From Arthrobacter sp. OY3WO11 (GTDB lineage: Bacteria; Actinomycetota; Actinomycetes; Actinomycetales; Micrococcaceae): a stretch of DNA of 64,000 nt. The number at the start of each line of letters is the position of its first letter. Positions within the stretch are counted from its first letter, which is position 1. The position numbers and the translations under genes were made by a program. Under the pieces are notes generated by a model. It was not told where the DNA came from. It ran no database searches and worked only from the letters and a program-made list of their open reading frames with translations. The stretch spans positions 892,147 through 956,146 of the forward strand of contig NZ_LWLP01000001.1 of NCBI RefSeq assembly GCF_001641125.1, given 5' to 3'. Shown piece by piece: positions 36,812 to 45,507 of the stretch.

Positions 36812-37511
36812 GGAACAACTCTCCGATCATTGGTTTAAGCCCGGCTATGGCGTTCCTGTGCGCAAGCTGTGAATCCCAGCCTAGCGAGGTGGGTCCGCGG
36901 AGGGTCTCACGCGTGGAGTCTGCACGCTCGAGGCCGCCCGTCCCCGGGTACTCAAACCTCAGCTCATATCGATCTCTCAACGCCGTGCGGCCGCTCATCG
37001 CACAATTTTTCTGTCCAAAAGCAGGAGGGGCTGGACACGCCATCATGGCCAGGAACGAGATTCCGCTATCAGACGCCCTGATGAACGAAAATACCTTATG
37101 AAGGTCTTTGATCGAATAATATTCTGTGAAGTATCCTCAAACGGGCTGATTGCCGGATAACAACCGTTATTTTTTACAGCGCCCAGAATTGTGATTTGAG
37201 ACACTATGGCGGAATTTGTCTCATTATGCGGACGATCGAGTCCATTGTTACTTGCAAGTTGCCATTGTTACGCTGCACACTTCCAATGTGAACAAGAACT
37301 CAACAGCACCTGCAGCCGCAGAATATTGGCCCAGCACATCCGCTGCTGCCGACATGCGCTGTTGTCGAATGCACGCCTGACCTTCCCACCCTTCGAAGTT
37401 CTTAGGCATTCGCCCCCAGCCCAGCGTCGGGCGCCCCTCCCCAGTTCGCATTGCGGGGATTCCCAGCATTCGGGCCGTGATGACGGCCATTCACATTGAG
37501 GTAAGCATTCC
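36812..37511. promoter_or_regulatory. 700-bp AT-richer divergent regulatory region
   Basis: No coding frame is convincing. 37080-37300 is clearly less GC-rich than the rest of the window. Direct repeats CCATTGTTAC at 37242-37251 and 37262-37271 are 20 bp apart around the palindrome CTTGCAAG. It separates the two-component genes (minus) from the winged-helix gene (plus) and probably carries both promoters plus a long leader. Confidence 0.5.
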
Positions 37512-38378
37512 ATGTCAGTTGCATCCGGATACGTCCACATTTCTGTCCGTAACGCCGCCAAGGCCGGCCAGCCCTCGGGCCTCCGCCCCGGGTTTGGACC
37601 GCGCCCCGCCCTGGCTCCGTCATCATCTGGAAGCAGCTTCCCCTCCCAGGGTTACGCGCCGCAGGGGTTCAACCCCAATTCCTACGGGCAACTCCGTGCT
37701 GTCCCGCCTGCGGAGGCGGCACCCCTGACCGCCCCCACTCCGGTGGTGGCCGGTCCCAACACCGTCCGGCCCGTAGCCAACGACAACGTTGCCCGCGGAT
37801 TCGTCCTCTACATGGGCATCGACGAGGAGACGGCGGCAGCGGCCGGAACCTCCATCGCCAAACTGGCCCAGGAGATCCGCGCCTACGCCCAGTCCCTGGT
37901 GTCCGGCGCCGAAAGTTACGCAGCCGTTGCCGTTGCCCCGGCCGGCACACCCGGTTCCGCGCTCGACGTCGTCCGTTCCACCTTCGGTGACCCCACCGTC
38001 AACGCCCGCCAGCGCACTGAGGCCCCGCGTCCGTCGCAGGCACAGGAGCCGCGCCCGTCCGGCGTCCTGATCGACTTGGCCCGCCGTGAAGTCCACCTGG
38101 ATGGCGAATCGCTCAACCTGACGTTCAAGGAGTTCGAGCTCCTGAACTACCTCGTGGAGAACGGCACCCGCACCGTGGGGCGCGACGAGCTCCTTGAGGG
38201 GCTGTGGCGCAACGCCGAAGAGGTGCCCAACGAGCGCACCATCGACGTCCACATCCGCCGGCTCCGCTCCAAGCTGGGCCGCCTCGCCAACACTGTGCGT
38301 ACAGTCCGCGGCCAGGGGTACCGGTTCTACGAGCACCCCGAAGTTGTTGTCTGGGCCGCTCCGGAATACTCGATCTAG
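37512..38378 (+). CDS. Orphan winged-helix (OmpR C-terminal type) regulator with Pro-rich N-terminus
   Basis: 288 residues. There is no receiver domain. Residues 1-90 are a low-complexity Pro/Ser/Gly region; about 93-160 form a small unrecognised alpha/beta segment (RGFVLYMGIDEETAAAAGTS); 183-278 are a complete trans_reg_C winged helix (LIDLARREVHLDGESLNLTFKEFELLNYLVEN ... shown here as DLARREVHLDGESLNL, RTIDVHIRRLRSKLG, VRTVRGQGYRF). It binds DNA without phosphorelay control of its own. Located divergently from a complete two-component system, with the 700-bp regulatory region between. Confidence 0.88.
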   Translation: MSVASGYVHISVRNAAKAGQPSGLRPGFGPRPALAPSSSGSSFPSQGYAPQGFNPNSYGQLRAVPPAEAAPLTAPTPVVAGPNTVRPVANDNVARGFVLYMGIDEETAAAAGTSIAKLAQEIRAYAQSLVSGAESYAAVAVAPAGTPGSALDVVRSTFGDPTVNARQRTEAPRPSQAQEPRPSGVLIDLARREVHLDGESLNLTFKEFELLNYLVENGTRTVGRDELLEGLWRNAEEVPNERTIDVHIRRLRSKLGRLANTVRTVRGQGYRFYEHPEVVVWAAPEYSI

Positions 38379-38391
38379 CACTCACTCGGAA

Positions 38392-38420
38392 GCGCCTGTC
38401 CCATCGGGGCGGGCGCTTTC
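38392..38420 (+). terminator. Terminator of the winged-helix gene
   Basis: 11-pair stem (38392-38402 with 38406-38416, two G-U) and 3-base loop followed by TTTCGCTTT, 14 bases past the stop. Confidence 0.75.
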
Positions 38421-38472
38421 GCTTTCGCGGCACGATCCCTCGGCGCGTGCGCTGGTTCCGCCCCCTCCCTCG

Positions 38473-38513
38473 GCCCCGCAAGCCCGGCCAGGGAAGCCTC
38501 GCGGCGTCGGCCC
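38473..38513. repeat. 41-bp dispersed repeat, copy A
   Basis: 35 of 41 bases match, without gaps, the element at 47709-47749 (core GCAAGCyCGGCCAGGGAA). Both copies follow closely after a terminator. The rest of 38421-38779 has no recognisable gene. Confidence 0.6.
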
Positions 38514-38779
38514 GGCGACAACGGCGCTTTCGGGATGTGCCGCTGCACTGCAGCGCCCTTCTGGCCAAACCGTCTCCTCGCGAGAGACTCGCCAGGCATT
38601 GGCCTCCGCTGCATTGGGAGTGTGGGTCCGCGTCACATAGGGCCTGCTTTTGAGGACGTGGACTTGGGAAAAGCCTGATATGGCCAGGATCCTGTTCCCG
38701 ATTTATGGCAAAAGCATGCCCCGCGTGACGGTTCCTGGCTGCCGGGTTGCTCGCGAATGCCGCGGTCCTGGCGGGGAAC

Positions 38780-38785
38780 TAGGCT
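38780..38785 (+). promoter_or_regulatory. Phosphatase gene -10 box, leaderless arrangement
   Basis: TAGGCT, 6 bases before the ATG at 38792; no ribosome site in between. Confidence 0.45.
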
Positions 38786-38791
38786 TGGGGC

Positions 38792-39319
38792 ATGAGTGAG
38801 CACCATCTTCGACGGCTTGTGATCATGCGGCATGCCAAGGCCGACTGGCCGGGCGGGGTTGCTGACCACGAACGTCCGTTGGAGGAAAGAGGCCACCGCG
38901 AGGCGCCCCTTGCCGGCCGTTGGCTGCTCAAGCACAACATCGTGCCGGATTTCATCCTCTGCTCCAGTGCCCTGCGGACCAGGCAGACCTGCACGTGGGT
39001 TTGCTCGGAGCTGGGGGATAAGGCCCCTACGCCCAAGCTTGAGGACGGGCTGTACGCCGCGTCTGCGCTCCGGATGCTGACTGTCATCAACCATGTTCCG
39101 GATACAGTCACCACGCTGATGCTGATCTCGCACCTGCCCGGCGTGCAGGACCTTGCCATGCACCTTGCCTCACGCGATTCCGACCACGACGCCTACATGG
39201 ACGCCGCCACCCGGTACCCCACCAACGCCCTCACAGTCCTCGAGACCGAAAAGTCCTGGGCAGAGCTGGACGGACAGGATGCGCGCATCACCAGGTTCAA
39301 AGTCCCCCGCGCGCACTAA
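38792..39319 (+). CDS. SixA-like histidine phosphatase (phosphoglycerate mutase superfamily)
   Basis: 175 residues. LVIMRHAKADWPGG carries the catalytic RHxK histidine, ERPLEERGH the second conserved block, and LISHLPGVQDL the late catalytic histidine. SixA removes phosphate from histidine phosphotransfer proteins; actinobacterial homologues are of uncertain substrate. Own promoter; converges with the minisatellite and the operon on the other strand. Confidence 0.9.
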   Translation: MSEHHLRRLVIMRHAKADWPGGVADHERPLEERGHREAPLAGRWLLKHNIVPDFILCSSALRTRQTCTWVCSELGDKAPTPKLEDGLYAASALRMLTVINHVPDTVTTLMLISHLPGVQDLAMHLASRDSDHDAYMDAATRYPTNALTVLETEKSWAELDGQDARITRFKVPRAH

Positions 39320-39370
39320 CCAAGGAAACTGAACTGCCGGGTACGATCATGCCGCCAAGGCTCGCTTGGG

Positions 39371-39571
39371 GCGCTTGGGGTCACCAGAGGTCGCCCGTGT
39401 CCCCGCCGGGGGAACAACGCGCTTGGGGTCACCAGAGGTCGCCCGTGTCCCCGCCGGGGGAACAACGCGCTTGGGGTCACCTGAGGTCGCCCGTGTCCCC
39501 GCCGGGGAACAACGCGCTTGGGGTCACCTGAGGTCGCCCGTGTCCCCGCCGGGGGAACAACGCGCTTGGGG
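39371..39571. repeat. 48-bp tandem repeat (minisatellite), four copies plus partial
   Basis: Units at 39371-39418, 39419-39466, 39467-39513 (one G shorter) and 39514-39561, then a 10-base partial. The first two share CACCAGAGG, the last two CACCTGAGG. Each unit holds a small hairpin tCCCCgccGGGGga. It fills the gap between the phosphatase stop (39319) and the convergent membrane-protein stop (39572). There are no spacers, so it is not CRISPR. Confidence 0.95.
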
Positions 39572-40309
39572 TTACCGCCGGGGCGCGGCCTTAGCGCCCG
39601 TTGCCGACGACGGCTTCCCGGCTGGAGAGGCCGACGACGGCCGCCTGGCAGGCACGGACGGCACCCTCGCGGGTGGGCGGACGCCGCCTGTGCCCTGACT
39701 GCCTGTGCTCTGACTGCCGGTGCCTGCACCGGCTGCGCCTTTACTGTCTGTGCCTCTACTGCCTGTGGCTGCACCGCCTGTGCGCGCTGCCGGCCTGCGC
39801 TGGGCCGTCGCCTTGGCAGCCGGCCGGGCCGCCGTCGCCGTACGTCTGTTCTCCGCTGCGCCCCTGCCTGGCCTGCCCTGCCCTTGCCTGCTTTTGCTGG
39901 CCGCGGTGCGCAGACGGCGCCCCCGCGGCCAGGCCGCACCGAGGAACAGGACAAAGAGTGTGGCCAGGGCCGCAGCGGCAGCACCGAAAAAGTAGTTGTC
40001 CGGATCCCCGGTGGGGAGCGGGGTGCCAAAGAATGAGGGCTCGCCGGCAAACGCCAGCTCCCACGTGCTGACAAACGCAAGGAAGAAGGCGACGGTAAGG
40101 CTGGTTCCGGCGCCGGCAGCCAGCAGGGCAAAGCGGCGTCCCCGGTTCAGGATTTCGATAATGCATGCCAGGCACGCCAGCGCCAGGGCACCGAGGAAAG
40201 CCACGAATACCGGCTCGGCGAGCGTCATTCCGGTCAGCACCAGGAGGCCGGCCGCCACGATACCGGCAATGACCGCGAACTTTCCGCTTTTCCCCATACG
40301 CTCCATCAT
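39572..40309 (-). CDS. Membrane protein with long basic low-complexity tail
   Basis: 245 residues. Four hydrophobic segments in residues 10-130 (FAVIAGIVAAGLLVLTG; VFVAFLGALALACLACII; FALLAAGAGTSLTVAFFLAF; FGAAAAALATLFVLFLGAAW), then about 110 residues rich in Arg, Ala, Ser, Gly and Thr (TGSQSTGSQGTGG), likely cytoplasmic and disordered. ATG 40309 overlaps the tetR stop (ATGA), making it the last gene of a four-gene operon. No known domain is recognised. The final codon abuts the minisatellite. Confidence 0.78.
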   Translation of the reverse strand: MMERMGKSGKFAVIAGIVAAGLLVLTGMTLAEPVFVAFLGALALACLACIIEILNRGRRFALLAAGAGTSLTVAFFLAFVSTWELAFAGEPSFFGTPLPTGDPDNYFFGAAAAALATLFVLFLGAAWPRGRRLRTAASKSRQGQGRPGRGAAENRRTATAARPAAKATAQRRPAARTGGAATGSRGTDSKGAAGAGTGSQSTGSQGTGGVRPPARVPSVPARRPSSASPAGKPSSATGAKAAPRR

Positions 40310-41007
40310 CCCCGAGGACCGGGCCGCTGCAGCACGTAGCCGCGCATGATGGCCATGATTGCCGCAACGCTTTGATCACGGGTGCGCTCAGGGTGGTACG
40401 TCTGACGGTCGAGCCCCACAACAAAGCAGGCACCGAAGATTGCGGTTTCGAGGCTGCCCCGCGAAACGGTGCTGTCCACGGGGTAGGCCTGAGCCACCCT
40501 TTCCACTGCCTGCCCGATCACTTCCAGCAGCTCGCCCCGCAGGACAGCGAACGTGCCCTGCCACTCGCTGGGCGTACGCCAGTTCTCGCTGACCCAGAGC
40601 CGGGCGAAGGAAGGATATTCGGACATGAAGTCCAGGGCCTGCCCGATCATTGCCTCCATCTCGAGCAGGGGGTCCGCAGACGCGGCGGTGGCAGCCCTTT
40701 GGGCCGCGCTCTCCTGCCCCGAGCCCACCTGGATTGGCGCCTTCTGGCCCGGCGCTTCCTGCAGGCGTGCCTTCAGGATGTCCACCCCGTGGCGGAGCAG
40801 CTGCGCAATGAGCTCCGATTTGCTGCCGAAGTTGTAGTAGACGGTCCCCTTGGAGACGCCCGCTGCCGCTGCGATCTCGTCAACAGTGACCCCCGCTGCT
40901 CCCCGCTCGCCGATGAGTTCCATCGAGGCGTCGAAGAGTTTCTGGCGGGTGGCGGTGGTCCGGGCGGGGCGAAGGGTCTTCACGGCTCCGGCTGGTTCGG
41001 CGGTCAT
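40306..41007 (-). CDS. TetR-family transcriptional regulator
   Basis: 233 residues. The helix-turn-helix lies near 20-65 (RQKLFDASMELIGERGAAGV, VDEIAAAAGVSKGTVYYNF), followed by a helical ligand domain. Its start overlaps the YhgE/Pip gene stop and its stop overlaps the membrane protein start. It most likely represses its own operon through the palindrome at 43783-43798. Confidence 0.93.
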   Translation of the reverse strand: MTAEPAGAVKTLRPARTTATRQKLFDASMELIGERGAAGVTVDEIAAAAGVSKGTVYYNFGSKSELIAQLLRHGVDILKARLQEAPGQKAPIQVGSGQESAAQRAATAASADPLLEMEAMIGQALDFMSEYPSFARLWVSENWRTPSEWQGTFAVLRGELLEVIGQAVERVAQAYPVDSTVSRGSLETAIFGACFVVGLDRQTYHPERTRDQSVAAIMAIMRGYVLQRPGPRG

Positions 41008-43040
41008 ACCGCGATCTCGGGTTTCAGCGTCTTCAGTGTCCAGTACTTGTTCCTGAGCACGGCCAACGTGGACATGGCCACGCCCAGGGCGGTGTAGCCT
41101 GCCAGGCCCAGGACGGTGGGGGTGATCATGGACAGCTCAGCGCCATAAATGAGGTGCCTCATGCCGGTCACCACGTAGCCCATGGGGAGGATTTCATGCG
41201 CTGCGTGGAGCGGCTGCGGCGTGGTCTGCCAGGGGAAGGTGCCTCCGGAGGAGACCAGTTGCAGGACCAGCAGAATGAGTACCACGAGTTTGCCTGGCGA
41301 CCCAAGCAGCGCAACCACGCCCTGGATGATCGCACTGAATGCCATGGCCGCGGCGAGCATGAACAGCCACATCAGCACCGGATGCGCGGGGTCGAGTCCC
41401 AGGGCGAGGTTCACCACCAGGGTGAGGAGGCTTGCCTGCACCACCGAAACCGCCAGGAACGGCAGCCAGCCGCCAACCGCGATCTTCCAGGACGGGGCGT
41501 TGGAGGCCAGCGCCCGCTGGGTAATGGGACGCATGGCCTGCACCAACATGAAAATGCCGATCCACAAGGCGAGGGTGAGGAAGAACGGCGCCAGCCCGGC
41601 GCCGTAGGACTCGGCCTTGGCCTGCGAGACGTTGCTGACCGCAACGGGATCGGCCATGACGCGGGACAGGTTGCTCTTCTGGGCATCATCCGGGTTGGGC
41701 ACCTGCCCGGCGCCCTTGCCGATCTCATCCGCCAGGGTCCGCGAACCGTCCGCCGCCGTGACGGCGCCTTCCGCCAGCTGGGCAGCCCCGTCGTCTACCT
41801 GTCGGGCTCCCTCCGCCAGCCGGCCTGCGCCGTCGAGGGCCGCCTGCTCGCCGGTGGCCAGCGCGGCCGCCCCGGTGTGGAGCTGGTCGGCACCGGAGGA
41901 AGCTTGGGAGACGGCGTCCCTTAGGGCGGGCGTGCCCGCCGCGAGCTGCGCAGCGCCGGCGCTCACAGCTTCGGCGCCGGAGGCCAGCTGCTGGATCTGC
42001 GCTGCATCTGCCTGGATCTTCGTCCTGGCAGCTGCCACCGGGCTCGAACCGGCCGCGGCGTCAAGATCCTCCAGGATCCTGTCCGCCTGCTCCTGGGTCA
42101 GGACGCCTTCTGCGATGAGCCTGCTGTTCGATTCCACCACCCGTGCCCGGAGCCCCTGGTCAGCGGCATCCAGCTGGGCTGCGACGTCCTGCACTTTGGT
42201 GTTCAGCTGCGCGTTTCCGGCAGCGACCTGTGACGCCCCATTGGCGAGCGTCTGGGTGTCTGTGGGCAGCGTGGCGGTCTTGTCCTTGAGTGTGGACAGG
42301 CCGCTGCTGAGCTGGCCCGCGCCGTCGGTCAGCTGGCTGGCTCCATCCCGCAGTTTCACCTGGCCCGCGTACAGCTCGCCCGCTCCGCTGCTCAGGGTTG
42401 AGGTGCCGTCATGGAGTGTGGCCGTCCCGTCGCGAAGGTCCGCAACGCCGTCGGCCAGCTGGCCGGCGCCCTCCGCTGCCTTGACCATCTGTGAGTGGAT
42501 GGTCCCGAAGCCCGTCAGCAGCTGGTTTGCCGTTTCCTCGCCCACCTCTGTGGCCACCGTGCTGTGCACTGCGGTGGTGAGCTTATCCACGATGGTGCTC
42601 AGCAGGTAGTTGTTGGCATCGTTGGTGGTGACGTTGAGCATGGCCTGGCTGGCGGAATCAAAGCTGCCAGGGGATACCAGGTTTGCCGAAAAGTCCTGGG
42701 GGATTTTCAGGGCGAAGGCGTAGTCCCCGCTGCTGACACCCTGGTCCGCCTCCTGTGCTGTGGCCACGGGGATCCAGTGGAAAACATTGCCGTCCACCAG
42801 GCTCTCCGCCACCTTGTTCCCGGCTTCAAGACGTGTGCCGTCGCTGGTGGTGGCGCCGGCGTCCTCCATCACCAGGGCCGCATCGAGGTTGTCCAGGTTG
42901 CCGTAGGGGTCCCAGTTTGCGTACAGGTACACCGCCCCATAGAGCAGCGGGACCATGGTCAGCGCAAGGATTGTGAGCTTGGGCATCAGCCCTGCGGTCA
43001 TGCGCTTAAGTTCGGAGCGGGCCAGCCGCAGTACCGTCAC
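41004..43040 (-). CDS. YhgE/Pip-type ABC-2 membrane protein
   Basis: 678 residues. The N-terminal helix is followed by ALTMVPLLYGAVYLYANWDPYGNL, the start of YhgE/Pip (phage infection protein) proteins. Residues 190-460 are extracellular heptad-like repeats (LRDGTATLHDGTSTLSSGAG, QLAAGT, GAAQLAEG). The C-terminal 200 residues hold about five helices of ABC-2 permease type. Homologues include phage receptors and type VII secretion-linked or drug-efflux membrane proteins. It overlaps the ATPase-like gene before it and the tetR gene after it by 4 bases each. Confidence 0.9.
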   Translation of the reverse strand: MTVLRLARSELKRMTAGLMPKLTILALTMVPLLYGAVYLYANWDPYGNLDNLDAALVMEDAGATTSDGTRLEAGNKVAESLVDGNVFHWIPVATAQEADQGVSSGDYAFALKIPQDFSANLVSPGSFDSASQAMLNVTTNDANNYLLSTIVDKLTTAVHSTVATEVGEETANQLLTGFGTIHSQMVKAAEGAGQLADGVADLRDGTATLHDGTSTLSSGAGELYAGQVKLRDGASQLTDGAGQLSSGLSTLKDKTATLPTDTQTLANGASQVAAGNAQLNTKVQDVAAQLDAADQGLRARVVESNSRLIAEGVLTQEQADRILEDLDAAAGSSPVAAARTKIQADAAQIQQLASGAEAVSAGAAQLAAGTPALRDAVSQASSGADQLHTGAAALATGEQAALDGAGRLAEGARQVDDGAAQLAEGAVTAADGSRTLADEIGKGAGQVPNPDDAQKSNLSRVMADPVAVSNVSQAKAESYGAGLAPFFLTLALWIGIFMLVQAMRPITQRALASNAPSWKIAVGGWLPFLAVSVVQASLLTLVVNLALGLDPAHPVLMWLFMLAAAMAFSAIIQGVVALLGSPGKLVVLILLVLQLVSSGGTFPWQTTPQPLHAAHEILPMGYVVTGMRHLIYGAELSMITPTVLGLAGYTALGVAMSTLAVLRNKYWTLKTLKPEIAV

Positions 43041-43771
43041 GTGGCAACCTCGGTTTCGAGTTCAGTGGTGTTTGCGGCATCCGGTACGCCGCCCTCCGCG
43101 CGCTTGGGGGATTCAAGGGGGACGGCATTGCCGATGGCGGCGGCGGGTCCGTCCCACGACGGCGGGAGGGCGCCAACAGTGGCGACGACGGCGAGCGGCC
43201 GTCCGGCGTCGGACGCCAGACGCTGCAGCCTCGGCAGCCAGTCAGCGGCAACCGCGGTGTGCCGGTCAGGGGAATCGACCACCAGCAGGTCCGTGTGCGG
43301 GTTGGCAAGGGCCAGCGCAGTCAGGAGTTCGAGCCGCCGGGCAGGGTCCACTTGTTCCGTCCAAAGGTCCGCGATGTCCTCGAAACTGTTGACCTTCAGC
43401 CAGGGGCCGCTCACCAGGGCGCCGCGGTAGCGGCGCGGGATCAGGGCCAGGTCCTCGGTCACCAAATCGCGCACGCTGAGGTGTTGTTCGGGCTCGTTGA
43501 CGCCGGGGGAGTCCACCAGGGCGCTCGCCAGCCGGCGCGCCTTGAGCCGCTCGCTGCCGTCCCAGCTGACGAGCCCTCCGGACGGCTTCATCCTGCCGCT
43601 GAGCAGCAGGGCGAGGGCCGTCCGGTGGTCCTGGCGCCCGCCGGTCACCAACAGGAGTTCGCCCCGCCGGACGTGGAGTGAGGTTGCCGGAAGGAGGGGA
43701 TCCCTGCGGCCATGGGCAGAGAGCCGTTGTGCTGAGAGCAAGATTGGCCTTTCGCGGACTGCATCTGCCAT
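43037..43771 (-). CDS. Degenerate ABC-ATPase-like protein
   Basis: 244 residues with the outline of an ABC nucleotide-binding domain: LLSAQRLSAHGRRDPLLPAT, SLHVRRGELLLVTGG, a core of right length. But Walker A is GGRQDHRT (44-51; Gly-Lys replaced by His-Arg), the signature is VDPARRLELLT (no LSGGQ), and Walker B ends DSPD (catalytic Glu replaced by Ser). ATP hydrolysis seems unlikely. It overlaps the YhgE/Pip gene by 4 bases and so is probably its partner, perhaps binding nucleotide without turnover or working with another ATPase. Confidence 0.82.
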   Translation of the reverse strand: MADAVRERPILLSAQRLSAHGRRDPLLPATSLHVRRGELLLVTGGRQDHRTALALLLSGRMKPSGGLVSWDGSERLKARRLASALVDSPGVNEPEQHLSVRDLVTEDLALIPRRYRGALVSGPWLKVNSFEDIADLWTEQVDPARRLELLTALALANPHTDLLVVDSPDRHTAVAADWLPRLQRLASDAGRPLAVVATVGALPPSWDGPAAAIGNAVPLESPKRAEGGVPDAANTTELETEVAT

Positions 43772-43782
43772 CAGCCTAACTA

Positions 43783-43798
43783 AACTGACCAGTCAGTT
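43783..43798. promoter_or_regulatory. Candidate TetR operator upstream of the ATPase-like operon
   Basis: AACTGAC-ca-GTCAGTT, 7-bp perfect arms. It starts 12 bases before the first gene of the four-gene operon; TAGTTA on the minus strand, 5 bases before that ATG, may be the -10 of a leaderless message. Confidence 0.6.
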
Positions 43799-43823
43799 CA
43801 AATAGAAGCAGGCTGGTGATGCC

Positions 43824-45278
43824 TTAGAGGCCGTACTTCTCAAGAAGGCGAAGCCATACCTCGCTGATGGTCGGATAGGAGGGCACTGCGTGCCACAGGC
43901 GGTTCAGCGGTACCTCGCCCACCACGGCGATGGTGGCCGCATGCAGGAGCTCGGACACATCCGGCCCGGCGAATGTGGCGCCCAGAAGCACCTGCCGGTC
44001 CTCATCAATCACCAGTTGGGCCCAGCCCTCGTAGCTCTCCGAATGCAGCGACGACCCCGCCACCTGAATGGGGAGCTCCACTGAGGAGGCGTTGTAACCG
44101 TCCCGGCGGGCGTCTTCCAGGGTGCGGCCCACAGTGGCCAGTTCAGGATCGGTGAACACTACATTCGGTACCGCGTGCTGGTTGGCTGTCTGGGAGTACC
44201 GGCTCCAGTCCTCCGGTACGCCGTTCAGTTCACCCTTGGCACGGGCTGCGATGGCGTCGCCCGTGGCCCGCGCCTCGTACTTTCCCTGGTGCGTCAGAAG
44301 GTTCTTGCCGGCGGCGTCACCGGCCGCATACAGCCAGGGCCGGTCGCCGGGTACGCCCTGGACCACGCCGGAATTGTCCGTACTGATGGCCAGCCGGCCG
44401 TGGTCATCCGGTTCCACGCCGATACTCTCCAGGCCCAGGCCCTCCAGTGCGGGGTGCCGGCCGGTGGAGACGAGTACCTTGTCCGCGGTGACGGTGGTCC
44501 CGTCGCCCAACCGCAGGCTGAACGTACCGTCGTCGTTGGTGCTGATGCTTTGGGTCTCCGTGTGAAGGCGGAGCTCCACGCCGTCCGCGCGCAGCCCCGC
44601 GGCCACAAGGCTGGCGGCCTCCTCCGGGTACCTGCCCAGCAGCCTGCTGCGCGTCACCAGGGTCACCGCCGAGCCGAGGCGGGCGAATGCCTGGGCAAGC
44701 TCGGTCCCGGCAACGCCGCCGCCCAGGACCGCCAGCCGCTCGGGTACCTCGCTGGCGGACGTAGCATCCCGCGTACCCCAGACCTGCACGTCCTCGAGCC
44801 CCTCAATGGGAGGTTTGTTGGGCATGGAGCCGGTGGCCAGCACCACTGCGTGGCGGGCCCGGAGCAGGTGCGAGGTTCCGTCCAGGCCCGCAACCTGGAC
44901 GCTTTGAGGGGCGGTGAGCCAGGCGTGGCCCCTGATGAGGTCGATTCCGGAATCCTTGACCCAGGCGGCCTGGCTGTCATCCTGCCAGTTGGACGTGAAG
45001 TAGTCCCTGCGCTTGAGGACAGCTGCTGCGTCAAGCGTCCGCGTGACAGCTTCCTTGGCGCCCGGGGTTGTTTGGGCCGCATGCAGTGCAGTCCCGGGCC
45101 GAAGCAGCGCCTTGGAAGGCATGCATGCCCAGTACGAGCACTCCCCACCCACCAGTTCCGCTTCGACCAGCACCACCGAGAGGCCGCCCTGCGCCACGCG
45201 GTCTGCAACATTTTCTCCCACGGCGCCGGCGCCGATAACAACAACGTCAAATTCCTGCTCAACAGGCTCGGGCATCAT
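43824..45278 (-). CDS. FAD-dependent pyridine nucleotide-disulfide oxidoreductase
   Basis: 484 residues. FAD motif VVVIGAGAVGENVADRV, redox-active disulfide Cys47/Cys52 in GGECSYWACMPSK, NAD(P) motif LAVLGGGVAGTELAQAF, second FAD motif LYAAGDAAGKNL, and dimerisation-domain end HAVPSYPTISE. It belongs with dihydrolipoamide/mercuric/mycothione reductase relatives. The C-terminal HAVP lacks the standard HAHPT, so the classical His-Glu dyad is changed. No lipoyl or mycothiol genes are adjacent, so the substrate is open. Stands alone between two minus-strand units. Confidence 0.87.
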   Translation of the reverse strand: MMPEPVEQEFDVVVIGAGAVGENVADRVAQGGLSVVLVEAELVGGECSYWACMPSKALLRPGTALHAAQTTPGAKEAVTRTLDAAAVLKRRDYFTSNWQDDSQAAWVKDSGIDLIRGHAWLTAPQSVQVAGLDGTSHLLRARHAVVLATGSMPNKPPIEGLEDVQVWGTRDATSASEVPERLAVLGGGVAGTELAQAFARLGSAVTLVTRSRLLGRYPEEAASLVAAGLRADGVELRLHTETQSISTNDDGTFSLRLGDGTTVTADKVLVSTGRHPALEGLGLESIGVEPDDHGRLAISTDNSGVVQGVPGDRPWLYAAGDAAGKNLLTHQGKYEARATGDAIAARAKGELNGVPEDWSRYSQTANQHAVPNVVFTDPELATVGRTLEDARRDGYNASSVELPIQVAGSSLHSESYEGWAQLVIDEDRQVLLGATFAGPDVSELLHAATIAVVGEVPLNRLWHAVPSYPTISEVWLRLLEKYGL

Positions 45279-45395
45279 GGGGAAAGCCTACGCCCGGGGG
45301 CGGCGGGGTGTTTCGCGTCCGCCGTGCAGGAAAAGCAGGATATTCGGCCTGTCCGTCCGTTGCGAGTCTTAACGCACGTCGCGCTGCTTAACGCA

Positions 45396-45425
45396 AAAAG
45401 TCCGCCCCGGCGAACCGGAGCGGAC
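45396..45425 (-). terminator. Terminator of tRNA-Arg
   Basis: Minus-strand hairpin of 11 pairs (one G-U) with a TTCG tetraloop, then TTTTT. It lies 6 bases past the CCA end. Confidence 0.92.
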
Positions 45426-45430
45426 CTGAT

Positions 45431-45507
<77 letters not shown>

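Noticed and set aside
39371..39571. CRISPR array
   Set aside because: Repeats abut directly without spacers and no cas genes are present.
43037..43771. Normal ABC transporter ATPase
   Set aside because: All three catalytic motifs are degenerate.
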